NCBI GenBank assembly: GCA_021200995.1 | Contig: JAJQFS010000068.1 | Span: 1 to 49,214, forward strand | Direction of reading: 5' to 3' | Length of the DNA: 49,214 nt | From: Lachnospiraceae bacterium | GTDB taxonomy: Bacteria > Bacillota > Clostridia > Lachnospirales > Lachnospiraceae | In this document: one piece after another, positions 9,253 to 17,180 of the stretch | Position numbering within the stretch: the stretch's first letter is position 1 | Layout: each line of letters begins with the position of its first letter | Position numbers and translations under genes: made by a program | The notes under the pieces: generated by a model | Seen by the model: only the letters and a program-made list of their open reading frames with translations | Databases searched by the model: none | What the model was told of the DNA's origin: nothing

Positions 9253-10902
9253 CTAATCGTTGCCGGAATATTGGTATTTGGCATACTTCCCTTTATTAAC
9301 CAGTTTCAACTGACCCTTTTCTGTTAATGACTTAAGCAAGCGATATGCTTTGTTACCATCTACATGAAGTAATTGAACTACATCAACACGTGAAATGAAC
9401 TCATTTGTTTTTGCCAGATTTAAAATCAATTCAAAATATCTGGTCTCGTCGATGTCTACTTGTCGAACATAACCTATTTTCCTGGACCTTGTGCTATAGA
9501 CTTTAGGAGACAATATATAGGTTCTATTGCGATTACTGCCATAAACATCTACGATTCCATATTCAATAGATGTATCCAATATCGTTTTTGTCTCAATCTC
9601 TGATAAATTAACAGCCTCAGCAAGTTGTGTAACATTTGAACGAGGGATGTCTTTTAAACTGTTTAAAACCAATAAAGTATTTAAAGACAAAGGGTGCCCC
9701 AAACGATTCTGCTCATCCGAGACCAACTTTGAAAGCTGAGGATCAGGTTTGCTTCGCGGAATAAAGAGCGAAACCGTAACCGATGTTGAATATCCATAGT
9801 CGGGGAGTGGATTCCCATATACCAGAGAGCCCTCATAAATTCGGTCTATTCCTCTCCCAGTCCTTTCTGCCAGTCCTACACGTTTTAAAGCATCTGCAAG
9901 CTGAGGATTTCTTCCATGGGGTTCGGCTGTCAGAAGATTTTTAATGGTCACTCCTTCGATAAAGCCGCCTGGATTGGCAAGCGTAAGCCCTTCGTCGCTT
10001 ATTGAAACACGAACTCGTCCCATCTTTGAATAATCTCTGTGACTGAAAGCATTAACCAGCGCTTCTCTAAATGCCCTTTTGTTGAAATCAGGTACAGAAA
10101 TCCGGAATAAACCCATTTCCAACTCTTGTTCCGGATTCCATGCAGTCATGTAAGTGTTTATCTTTTCAATCGTAGACAGCAGAGGCAGACAAAGATCCTC
10201 ATTTACTTTAACATTTGTACCTGACAAGACCTGGAATGAGGCTGAATGAGTTGGAATATATGTTTTGATTGCTGAAACTCTGCCTACCATAAGGATTCCC
10301 GTAATTGTGGGAATTAATTGTCCATTCAATTCACGAACTAATCCCAATGCCTTAAACAGGTCTTCATTTGAAAGTTCTAAGAGAGTTTTATCACCGTTGT
10401 AAGAAAGAATTACTTTCCGTAAATGCTCAACCTCTAACGGATCAAAATCTTCGATGGATGATTCTAACGGCGGCATGGAGGAATAATCCAACATACGCAG
10501 GTCGGATAATCTTGTCGCAAATTCATTCGGATACATAGGAACATTTTCAGGTGTCCCATCTGCTTTAATTCTGCGATGTTGAATTTTTCCAGATATCGTG
10601 GCAACAATACCACTGCATGATTTCGGCACAGAAATTTTTAATACAGGGCAGATATCTTCTATAATTTCAGCACGAACTGCTACAGGGGGAACGGTATTAT
10701 TTGCAACAAACGCTGCAACCGTTGTAGGATCCTTATGCTTATTATGAACACCAGTTACTTCACCAGAGTCTTCTATTCCCAGATACAGATCTCCGCCATC
10801 AGTATTCGCAAATGCAACAACGGAATCAAATATATCTGCATCCGATAGCCCCTTTTTATCACTCTTGAATTCAATGGTTAAAGATTCCCTTTTTGGCAGC
10901 AT
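9253..10902 (-). CDS. AlbA_2 / HATPase_c_4 transcriptional regulator, second copy
   Basis: A 549-residue protein related in architecture, not closely in sequence, to the one at 844-2277. The AlbA_2 domain (about 5-120) has 'LTIEFKSDK', 'SVVAFANTDGGDLYLGIEDSGEVTGV'. The HATPase-like part (about 280-390) has 'NKRAFREALVNAFSHRDYS' and 'VGLAERTGRGIDRIYEG'. The C-terminus contains winged-helix segments ('NVTQLAEAVNLSEIETKTILD' and 'FISRVDVVQLLHVDGNKAYRLLKSL'). The start at 10902 has an ideal GGAGGTGATATTT. The upstream in-frame codons lie in the operator array. It presumably represses itself; inducer and other targets are unknown. It sits between an ATPase gene and an integrase remnant, suggesting an acquired element. 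Confidence 0.85.
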   Translation of the reverse strand: MLPKRESLTIEFKSDKKGLSDADIFDSVVAFANTDGGDLYLGIEDSGEVTGVHNKHKDPTTVAAFVANNTVPPVAVRAEIIEDICPVLKISVPKSCSGIVATISGKIQHRRIKADGTPENVPMYPNEFATRLSDLRMLDYSSMPPLESSIEDFDPLEVEHLRKVILSYNGDKTLLELSNEDLFKALGLVRELNGQLIPTITGILMVGRVSAIKTYIPTHSASFQVLSGTNVKVNEDLCLPLLSTIEKINTYMTAWNPEQELEMGLFRISVPDFNKRAFREALVNAFSHRDYSKMGRVRVSISDEGLTLANPGGFIEGVTIKNLLTAEPHGRNPQLADALKRVGLAERTGRGIDRIYEGSLVYGNPLPDYGYSTSVTVSLFIPRSKPDPQLSKLVSDEQNRLGHPLSLNTLLVLNSLKDIPRSNVTQLAEAVNLSEIETKTILDTSIEYGIVDVYGSNRNRTYILSPKVYSTRSRKIGYVRQVDIDETRYFELILNLAKTNEFISRVDVVQLLHVDGNKAYRLLKSLTEKGQLKLVNKGKYAKYQYSGND

Positions 10903-10921
10903 AAATATCACCTCCATCGTG

Positions 10922-10987
10922 ATTTTAACACGCACGTGCGTTAAAATCAATAGTTTAACGCACGGATTATGTTTCGTGCATTAAAAC
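10922..10987 (-). promoter_or_regulatory. Operator array of four alternating half sites
   Basis: ATTTTAACACGCAC (10922-10935), CGTGCGTTAAAAT (10935-10947), GTTTAACGCACG (10953-10964) and CGTGCATTAAAAC (10975-10987) alternate in orientation, making two inverted pairs. The array lies 20-85 bases upstream of the second AlbA_2 start codon. No clear -35/-10 pair could be placed among them. Confidence 0.75.
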
Positions 10988-11154
10988 CATGTGATAAAAT
11001 TTTAGGGTTCGTCGTTCTTCAAACAGTTCTGCGTTATGCCGCCTGTCATCATCGATGATATGCGAATACTGGTCTGTGACCATTTTCGCCTGTGCATGAC
11101 CGGTGTCACCCTGCACCGCTTCTCCCGGAATACCTGCATGGCCGCCAAAGTGAT
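10967..11154 (-). pseudogene. Tyrosine-recombinase (integrase) C-terminal remnant
   Basis: In one minus-strand frame the sequence reads 'AVQGDTGHAQAKMVTDQYSH' followed by 'IIDDDRRHNAELFEE'. This is the typical end of a phage or ICE integrase: the GHxxxxxTxxxYxH block holding the second catalytic His and the Tyr nucleophile. Upstream the frame closes at a stop near 11155, and no catalytic-domain arginines were found, so only the last 50 or so codons remain. The frame runs on to a TAA at 10967 inside the operator array. Confidence 0.75.
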
Positions 11155-11322
11155 CTCATTGGTGATGTTATCATGACGTGATCGAATGCGTGACCTGTTA
11201 AAAATTTACCCTGTAAAAATCATCTATTCGTATTGGTTCTTCACAAAATGAGAGGAACGAATTATAATACAACTACAATCAGGAAAAACGCATTTTTGAA
11301 AAATATCTCCACAATATCTTTC

Positions 11323-11350
11323 TCGACAGGAAGAAGAGAAGTTGTATAAA
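11323..11350 (+). promoter_or_regulatory. Candidate lnt promoter
   Basis: TCGACA (11323-11328), 16 bases, TATAAA (11345-11350), 20 bases before the lnt ATG. Moderate match only. Confidence 0.4.
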
Positions 11351-11370
11351 TAAGAAGATAGGAGACCAGT

Positions 11371-12999
11371 ATGTTTTTTGAACGAATCCGATTTTCATGT
11401 AAAAAGGCACTTAAGCCAGGCTCTTTATGGGCTGTGATATCCGGGGCGGTTACGGCCGCCGCCGCCATATATTCCCAGATCGCGTGGCTTGCGTGGTTCT
11501 CCCTGATTCCCTATTTTATAACCCTGTATCAATATACTGACCCGGAAAGCGGGAAGCAGCATCTGTTCCGGACAGGATTTCTGTTTGGATACAGCTATTG
11601 TGTCCCTCTGGCTTCCTTTCTCTATGCGCTTTATCCCATGGATGTTGCCGGCATCGGCCCGCTGGGCTCCATACTTATCATTTTGCTCGCCCAATTCGGA
11701 GCAACCATATTCTACGCCCTGCCGCATGGACTTCTTCCATGTGTTCTGCGGCTGCTGCGGGAACGGAGGGCATGGGGGCGGCATTCGATGCTTCATCCGC
11801 TTTCGATTGCCGCTCTGTGGGTACTTGCCGAATGGTGTCAGGCACAGACAGCGCTGGGGATGCCATGGGCTAGGCTGGCGGCTACCCAGTATCGGCTGAC
11901 GCCGCTGATACAGAGTGCATCTTTACTGGGTTCGTATTTTGTCAGTTTTATCATGGTTCTGTTCAACGCTCTTCTGGCTCTCTTTCTCTATTCATGTTTT
12001 TGCTCAGGGGATACGGCTTCCGGAAAATTTAGAAAAGTATGCCCTCTCCTGTGCGCCGCCGTTCTTTTCGCCGCAAATCTGACATGCGGACTGACCGCTT
12101 TGAACACAGAACATGAGTCATCTGAGACCATTTCTGTGGCAATCGTCCAGGGGAATGTCTCCTCTTCCGAAAAATGGGAAGGGAACAACAACCTTCTTTT
12201 GCTGGAGCATTATCTGAGTATGACAGAAGATGTTTCAGAAGATGGAGAAACAGATCTGATTGTCTGGACCGAGGGCTGCCTCCCATTTTATTTGAACAAA
12301 TATGAGGAGCCGAATCTGATGATTCAAAACGCTGCCATGGAGAGTGGCGCGGTCATCCTTGTCGGCGCCCTCTATCAGGATGAGGCAGATGATGTATATA
12401 ACGCGATTTACGCTTTCTATCCGGACGGCACTGTAAGCAGCCAGCCCTATTTCAAGCGCAAACTGGCTCCTTTCGGCGAATATCTGCCGCTGGAGAATTT
12501 CCTGAAATCTGTATTCCCTGTTCTGGATGAAATCAGCCTGCTGGGGTCGTCGCTCACACCAGGGACTGACAGCAATTTGTTTTCCACTGATTTTGGAATG
12601 ACGGGGGGACTCGTCTGCTTTGATTCGCTCTATGAAGAACCGGCTCTTTCGTCTGTCAGGGACGGCGCCGAGCTCCTGGCCCTGCTCTCCAACGATACCT
12701 GGTTCGATAACTCCTGCGGCATATACAAACTGTTGGCACACTCCGTACTTCGATCGGTAGAGAACGGCCGTTATATCGTGCGGGGCGCCAATACCGGGAT
12801 CTCCGCCATTATTGACGCAAACGGCCGGATTACAACAGAATCGCAGCCCCAGGAGGAAGAAGTGGTTCGGGGAGAAGCGGAGATTTACAGCTACCGCACC
12901 CTTTACTCATATGTTGGAAATATATGGCTGCTGTTTTGTCTTCTATATGTCCTCGTGCTTCTGATCCCGTTTAAGAAAACAAAGGCCGCCGGACAGTAA
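11371..12999 (+). CDS. lnt: Apolipoprotein N-acyltransferase
   Basis: The 542-residue membrane protein has an N-terminal set of about six hydrophobic spans (residues 20-250), a nitrilase-like domain (about 255-505) and a last membrane span with a basic tail ('LIPFKKTKAAGQ'). The catalytic triad of the family is readable: Glu301 in 'VWTEGC', Lys362 in 'YFKRKLAPFGEYLP' and Cys416 in 'GGLVCFDSLYEE'. Lnt adds a third acyl chain to the N-terminal cysteine of diacylated lipoproteins at the membrane. It is standard in proteobacteria and patchy in Firmicutes. AGGAGACCAGT precedes the ATG. It is head-on to replication and convergent with an lgt-like pseudogene, the two stop codons being adjacent (12999/13000). 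Unusual: Cys is followed by FD rather than YE. Confidence 0.88.
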   Translation: MFFERIRFSCKKALKPGSLWAVISGAVTAAAAIYSQIAWLAWFSLIPYFITLYQYTDPESGKQHLFRTGFLFGYSYCVPLASFLYALYPMDVAGIGPLGSILIILLAQFGATIFYALPHGLLPCVLRLLRERRAWGRHSMLHPLSIAALWVLAEWCQAQTALGMPWARLAATQYRLTPLIQSASLLGSYFVSFIMVLFNALLALFLYSCFCSGDTASGKFRKVCPLLCAAVLFAANLTCGLTALNTEHESSETISVAIVQGNVSSSEKWEGNNNLLLLEHYLSMTEDVSEDGETDLIVWTEGCLPFYLNKYEEPNLMIQNAAMESGAVILVGALYQDEADDVYNAIYAFYPDGTVSSQPYFKRKLAPFGEYLPLENFLKSVFPVLDEISLLGSSLTPGTDSNLFSTDFGMTGGLVCFDSLYEEPALSSVRDGAELLALLSNDTWFDNSCGIYKLLAHSVLRSVENGRYIVRGANTGISAIIDANGRITTESQPQEEEVVRGEAEIYSYRTLYSYVGNIWLLFCLLYVLVLLIPFKKTKAAGQ

Positions 13000-13766
13000 T
13001 CACTGCCGCACTCTGACCTTTTGCACCTTTTCCGCGTATAGATTCCGGAATATGTAAATAACCACAACCAGCATCAGCAGAAGACTGATCCACTGGCTGG
13101 TGGAAAGGCCGTTCCAGTACCCGCGTTCCGCGTCTCCCCGGAAATACTCCAGGATAAAGCGCATGACGGCATAACGCCCCAGATAGAGGAAGAGCAAATC
13201 CTGTTTTTTTCTCAGCTTATCCTTCACAGACAGAAATAGGAAAAACAAAAGCAGATGCCCCGCGGACTCCGCTAACTGGCTCGGAAACAGGGGAACCCAG
13301 GCCGGGGCCAGAGATCCTTCAGGAAAGACGACGCCCCACGGAACCTCAACGCCGTAACAGCAGCCTGCCATAAAACAGCCGATACGGGCAAACGTCATTG
13401 AAAAGCGCTGACGCCGGCACAAACAGTTCAATGACCGTCTCCCCGTTGAGATGATTACGTCTCACGTAATACCAGAGGACGAAGATCAGCATAATCGCGC
13501 CGCCGTAAAATACCAGGCTGGAAAACGCCTTCTCACGGATCAGACTCAGGCTCTGGCTATAATAATCCCAGCAATGTGCCTCCCGCGATGATGGAAATCA
13601 TGCCGAGCGCAAACAGGTTGTTTCGATGATACCAAGGCAGTTTTCTGTCCTTCAGTCCTGCGTTGGCAGCGACCAGATAGATGTAGCCCGCAAGAAGCCC
13701 CACGGCTATCAGAAGCCAGTATCCGCTAATCACAAAATCGCCGTATTTAAATATAATCGGACACAT
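13000..13766 (-). pseudogene. Prolipoprotein diacylglyceryl transferase (Lgt)-like gene, two frameshifts
   Basis: Starting at 13766 (MCPIIFKYGDFVISGYWLLI, ribosome-binding site GGGAGG), the frame is good to '...AGGTLLG' and then meets a TAG at 13557. The protein resumes in another frame as 'DYYSQSLSLIREKAFSSLVF' through 'NGETVIELFVPA'. It shifts again in a CTTTTC run near 13409 to 'LSMTFARIGCFMAGCCYG', the signature Lgt-like GRIGxFxAGCCYG block. The last frame ends at 13000. Lgt transfers diacylglycerol to the lipobox cysteine. Either the gene is inactive or two indels are sequencing errors. The main chromosomal lgt is presumably elsewhere. Confidence 0.8.
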
Positions 13767-13802
13767 CTGTTTTCCTCCCATTTTCTGCCATCGTATTATA
13801 AT

Positions 13803-13836
13803 ATAGTGAACGGCAAAGTGCTTTGCCGTTCACTAT
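13803..13836. repeat. Perfect 34-bp palindrome
   Basis: Two 16-base arms, ATAGTGAACGGCAAAG and its exact complement, are separated by TG. It lies between the end of the Cys/His-repeat lipoprotein gene (13877) and the lgt-like start (13766). No T-tract follows directly on either strand. It could be a terminator of the lipoprotein gene, a protein-binding site or the scar of an element. Confidence 0.8.
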
Positions 13837-13876
13837 GACATGAGTTTATTTGCATTGGTATCTGTGATATGGATGT

Positions 13877-15763
13877 TTATACGGTTTCATCCTCTGAAGC
13901 CATATCCTCATCGTCAACCGTCTCTCCATCCTCCTCATCCAGCAGATCCTCATCCGGTTCATCTGAGGAATCCTCCTTGTATTCGCCTGTTTTCTCCCCG
14001 TCCAGCTCATCAGTAATGGCTGCTATCGGATTGCCGGAAGATAGAACCTCAGGTTCATCTTCCGTTTCCTGCTCGTCTGTCTGAGACACGGACTCCGCTG
14101 CAGGCTCTGCGGGCGTTTCTGTCTCTTCTTCAGCCTCTTCCTCCAAGGTGGGCGACACTTCTTCGTTCTGGTTCTCCTCTAATCCTTCTTCTTCTAAGTA
14201 ATCTTGGTAAGAGTAACAGATAAGCCCGTCATCCCAGCCATGATTTTCCTCATCATCTAAACAGGCCCATTGTTTACACCACTCGCACCATACATGCAGG
14301 CTCTCCTCATCGAACCCCTCACATAAGCAGTGCCCACATTCCATCTTTCCATATTCCTCATCGCAGGCGTAGTGATCTTTGCAGGATAGCAGATCATGAT
14401 CTCCTTCCTCACAGAGGTAATGCCGCCCACAGTCCCACTTCGCCTCGTGATCCCCAGTCTCGTCTACCATACAGGCGTAATGCGTTCCACAAGCTAACTG
14501 GTCATGGTTCTCATCCTCATCTGCCATACAGGCATAATGTTCCCCACAGGCTAACAGTTCGTGATCCCCATCTCCGCACAACCATTGTTCACATGCCTCG
14601 CAAAGCTCATGAATACCTTCCTCACAAGCATAATGTCCACAGTCCATCCGCAGCTCATGATCACCTGTCTCATCCACCTCACAGGCGTAATGTACACCAC
14701 AGGCGAGCAGACCATGTTCCCCTTCCTCACAGGCGTAATGTCCGCACGCAAGCAGACTGTGATCTCCGTCCTCGTTCGAATAGTGGCCGCAGGCGAGCAG
14801 GCTAATGTCCGTACTGCCGCTCGTGTCGCTGCTGCTGTCGTCGCTGTGATCGCAGTTCTCACAAGCATAATGCCCACAAGTCAGCAGGCTGTGATCTTCG
14901 CCGTCACACGCGTAGTGCCCGCAGGCCAGCAGGACGTGATCACCCTCCGTACAGGCATAATGTCCACAAGCCAGCGGGCTGTGATCTTCGCCGTCACACG
15001 CGTAGTGCCCGCAGGCCAGCAGGACGTGATCACCCTCCGTACAGGCATAATGTCCACAAGCCAACAGCGTATGTGTTCCGCCGCTGCAGGCGTAATGTCC
15101 GCACGCAAGCAGACTGTGATCTCCGTCCGCGCAGGCATAATGCCCGCAGTTCAGTGTTGCATGCGTTCCTTCAGAACAGGCATAGTGTCCGCACTCCAGC
15201 TGACTATGATCGCCATCCGCGCACGCATAATGTCCACAGTCCATCTGGCTGTGATTTTCACCATCACAGTCGTAATGCCCGCAGGCCAGCTCGGTATGAT
15301 TGCCATCCTGGCACACACAATGCTCTCCGCAGTCTGCAAGGCTGTGCCCATCCTGACATACACAATATCCGCATGGCAGCAGGCCGTGTCCTTCTTCACA
15401 GGCATAATGACCACAATCTAGCAGACTATGGTCTCCCCCCTCGCACACGCAATGCTCCCCGCACTCCTGCAGCCCGTACCGGTAATCACGCGCATAATGG
15501 CCGCAGGACAATAATCGATGGTCATAGCTTGACTCAGAACCATCTAAACTTATTAAGTGAGAAAACCCACCTTCCCAACAGTCATAGTACCCGGAGACCC
15601 ACTCATTCCCCTGGTCATCATCCCACACACACCCCGTAAGCGACGTCGTAATGACCAGACACAGAAGCGCCAGCAACGAAAGGATAACCGTACTGCGATA
15701 TGGCTTCTTCTGCTTACCGTCTTTGTTATTCTTTTTGTTATCCTTCAGTTTTATCCTCACCAT
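13877..15763 (-). CDS. Cys/His-repeat lipoprotein (about 26 CGHYAC-type units)
   Basis: The 628-residue protein starts MVRIKLKDNKKNNKDGKQKK; AAGGAGG lies before the ATG at 15763. A hydrophobic segment (24-41) ends in lipobox LTGC (42-45), so Cys45 should be lipidated and the rest displayed outside the membrane. Residues about 70-510 are some 26 imperfect units, mostly 15 residues, of the form CGHYACxxGxHxLLA, each offering two Cys and two His. Some are variant: CGEHCVC, CGVHYACEVDETGDH, CEWCKQWAC. The C-terminal 120 residues are very acidic (Glu/Asp/Thr/Ser) and cysteine-free. No enzyme motif is seen. The repeats suggest metal (zinc or other thiophilic ion) binding or disulfide-stapled solenoids. 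A TetR gene 44 bases upstream on the same strand probably heads the transcript. I know of similar CGHYxC-type repeats in Lachnospiraceae proteins but no assigned function. Confidence 0.85.
   Translation of the reverse strand: MVRIKLKDNKKNNKDGKQKKPYRSTVILSLLALLCLVITTSLTGCVWDDDQGNEWVSGYYDCWEGGFSHLISLDGSESSYDHRLLSCGHYARDYRYGLQECGEHCVCEGGDHSLLDCGHYACEEGHGLLPCGYCVCQDGHSLADCGEHCVCQDGNHTELACGHYDCDGENHSQMDCGHYACADGDHSQLECGHYACSEGTHATLNCGHYACADGDHSLLACGHYACSGGTHTLLACGHYACTEGDHVLLACGHYACDGEDHSPLACGHYACTEGDHVLLACGHYACDGEDHSLLTCGHYACENCDHSDDSSSDTSGSTDISLLACGHYSNEDGDHSLLACGHYACEEGEHGLLACGVHYACEVDETGDHELRMDCGHYACEEGIHELCEACEQWLCGDGDHELLACGEHYACMADEDENHDQLACGTHYACMVDETGDHEAKWDCGRHYLCEEGDHDLLSCKDHYACDEEYGKMECGHCLCEGFDEESLHVWCEWCKQWACLDDEENHGWDDGLICYSYQDYLEEEGLEENQNEEVSPTLEEEAEEETETPAEPAAESVSQTDEQETEDEPEVLSSGNPIAAITDELDGEKTGEYKEDSSDEPDEDLLDEEDGETVDDEDMASEDETV
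14887..15062 (-). repeat. Near-identical 90-bp duplication within the repeat array
   Basis: The stretch from about 14887 to 14972 is repeated almost base for base at about 14977-15062 (for example CGCGTAGTGCCCGCAGGCCA occurs twice, 90 bases apart). Each copy encodes two 15-residue units. The repeat array is therefore still expanding or contracting by recombination, while other units have diverged. Confidence 0.85.
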
Positions 15764-15807
15764 GTTCGGTACCTCCTTACATGCCCCAAAGGGCGGTAAC
15801 CTATTCT

Positions 15808-16488
15808 TCATTCGTCATCCGCGTCAAGATATTGCAGAATCCCCGAGAGGGTCTCCTTCGCAATCTTCTCGAAATTAAACTGTTTTACAAAGGCGACAGC
15901 CTCCTGAATTTTCTCCGGCGGCACATCATACAGGCGAAAAGCGTTTTTTAAAAAAGCCTCTGTCTTTTGCTCCATCGTAAACCACATGCTGCAGGGCACC
16001 GTCATAAAACCCCGCATAATGCCGCCCGTCGCGATTTCCAGAATGTAAAAATCCTTTGTCTCCAGCCCGGGCAGATACTCCCGGAAAATGTCTTCTATCT
16101 TGATCGTGACCTTCTGCTGAATCAATGCCGAGGTTTTCGGCAGAGAATAGGCAGCGCTGTATACATCCCTGAGGTTTTCGTCCATTTCCGCTATATGAAG
16201 CTGTAGCACCGTCTCCGCCGCGTACAGAAGGAGCTTATCGTCCGTTTTACCCGCAATCAGCTTCTCAGAAATGGAAAACTGCTGGTCCAGGACAAACGCG
16301 ATCAGCTCGCACAGCACATCCTCCTTGGTGCGGAAATGGCTGTTAAAGGTACCGATGCTGATTCCCAGTTTCGACGTGATGCTTCTGACGGTTGTATTGG
16401 TAAATCCTTTTTCCAGAATGCTCTTTGCGGCGGCGTTCACAATCCTCCGCTTCATTTCTTCGCTTTGTTCCTTTGAAACCTTCGCCAT
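15808..16488 (-). CDS. TetR-family transcriptional regulator
   Basis: The 226-residue protein starts MAKVSKEQSEEMKRRIVNAA. Its N-terminal helix-turn-helix is typical: 'ILEKGFTNTTVRSITSKLGISIGTFNSHFRTKEDVLCELI' (about 20-58, quoted in part). The ligand domain is unassigned. The ATG at 16488 follows GGGGGAG with 7 bases between; the longer frame to 16596 is upstream region. It lies 44 bases before the Cys/His-repeat lipoprotein gene on the same strand, so the two are likely one transcript. A perfect AAAGACATGTCTTT palindrome about 130 bases upstream is a candidate operator. Confidence 0.85.
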   Translation of the reverse strand: MAKVSKEQSEEMKRRIVNAAAKSILEKGFTNTTVRSITSKLGISIGTFNSHFRTKEDVLCELIAFVLDQQFSISEKLIAGKTDDKLLLYAAETVLQLHIAEMDENLRDVYSAAYSLPKTSALIQQKVTIKIEDIFREYLPGLETKDFYILEIATGGIMRGFMTVPCSMWFTMEQKTEAFLKNAFRLYDVPPEKIQEAVAFVKQFNFEKIAKETLSGILQYLDADDE

Positions 16489-16590
16489 CTGATAACTCCC
16501 CCTCATATAAAATGGAATCAGGCACCGAACCTGACCGCACAGTGCAAACGAACGTTGCGTGCGATACGCTGTTAAATATTCCACTTTCTC

Positions 16591-16625
16591 ATACATGTCT
16601 TATCTTTTACTAAAGACATGTCTTT
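16591..16625. promoter_or_regulatory. Candidate TetR operator
   Basis: AAAGACATGTCTTT (16612-16625) is a perfect 14-bp palindrome. A partial copy, ATACATGTCTTAT (16591-16603), is centred 21 bases away. Together they lie upstream of the TetR gene, where an autoregulatory operator would be expected. Confidence 0.55.
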
Positions 16626-16642
16626 TTACTGTCTTTACTCTA

Positions 16643-16873
16643 TCATGTCACTATGGGAATGCCAACCGGAAAATCCATTTTTACCGGATTTCTTCTGTCA
16701 CCGCCCCGGCCACGCGTCTCAAGCGTATCAAATTCTTCCACAATGGAGCCTTTGATCTCACTTTTCCACAAAAAACCTTTTTGTCCATCCAGTTCTGCTA
16801 CAGGAAGCCCCCAATGATTATGCAATCCTGTCATGAATAAATCAAATTTTTCAGGCGCTCCATTAGATCCCAT
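16643..16873 (-). other. Orphan open frame in the 16.6-17.0 kb gap
   Basis: A 76-codon frame starts MGSNGAPEKFDLFMTGLHNH and ends 'KMDFPVGIPIVT'. There is no convincing ribosome-binding site, membrane segment or known motif. The rest of the gap (16626-17003) shows no other gene. It could be a remnant of a larger gene or chance. Left unassigned. Confidence 0.25.
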
Positions 16874-17003
16874 GTAAACCTTGGGAGTTGCTATGAAGTT
16901 CGTCGGTAGCTACGCCTATGTGGACTTTCACCACAGAACACGGGAATGCCCGTCATACAAGAAGAAAAGGCTGAAAACCTTGAGTTTTCAACCTTTCCGG
17001 GCC

Positions 17004-17076
17004 GTCCCCGAGGTGATTCGAACACCCGGCCTTCCGCTTAGGAGGCGAACGCTCTATCCTGCTGAGCTACGGAGAC
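17004..17076 (-). tRNA. tRNA-Arg (CCU)
   Basis: A 73-nt cloverleaf. The acceptor stem GTCTCCG pairs with CGGGGAC (one G-U), the D arm is AGCTCAGCAGGATAGAGC, the anticodon loop CTCCTAA gives CCU, and the T arm is GTGTTCGAATCAC. CCA is not encoded. It reads AGG codons. Upstream lies an inverted copy of its own anticodon region. Confidence 0.95.
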
Positions 17077-17096
17077 ATCTATAAAATTATGAACCG

Positions 17097-17140
17097 GACA
17101 GAGCGTTCGCCTCCTAAGCGGAAGGCCGAACGTTCGATTT
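17097..17140 (+). repeat. Inverted partial copy of tRNA-Arg(CCU)
   Basis: The plus strand reads as tRNA sense: GGACAGAGCGTTCGCCTCCT then AAGCGGAAGGCCG, continuing more loosely through GTTCGA. It matches the intact tRNA, which is on the minus strand 20 bases away, over about 33 bases with one mismatch, then about 60-70% further on. Acceptor stems are absent, so it is not a functional tRNA. Confidence 0.8.
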
Positions 17141-17180
17141 GCATCCGGAACGGAACAATTGAATGGCGACTGGAAACGCC

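Noticed and set aside
14561..15421. 286-codon open frame on the plus strand opposite the lipoprotein repeats
   Set aside because: It mirrors the 45-bp repeat of the real gene, has no ribosome-binding site and gives an unnatural Val/Ile/Met-rich repeat; it is a shadow.
14390..15500. CRISPR-like array of 45-bp repeats
   Set aside because: The repeat is continuous with no distinct spacers, stays in frame, and codes CGHYAC units, so it is a protein repeat.
16881..17084. 67-codon plus-strand frame running into tRNA-Arg
   Set aside because: Its last part is the antisense of the tRNA, and it lacks a ribosome-binding site.
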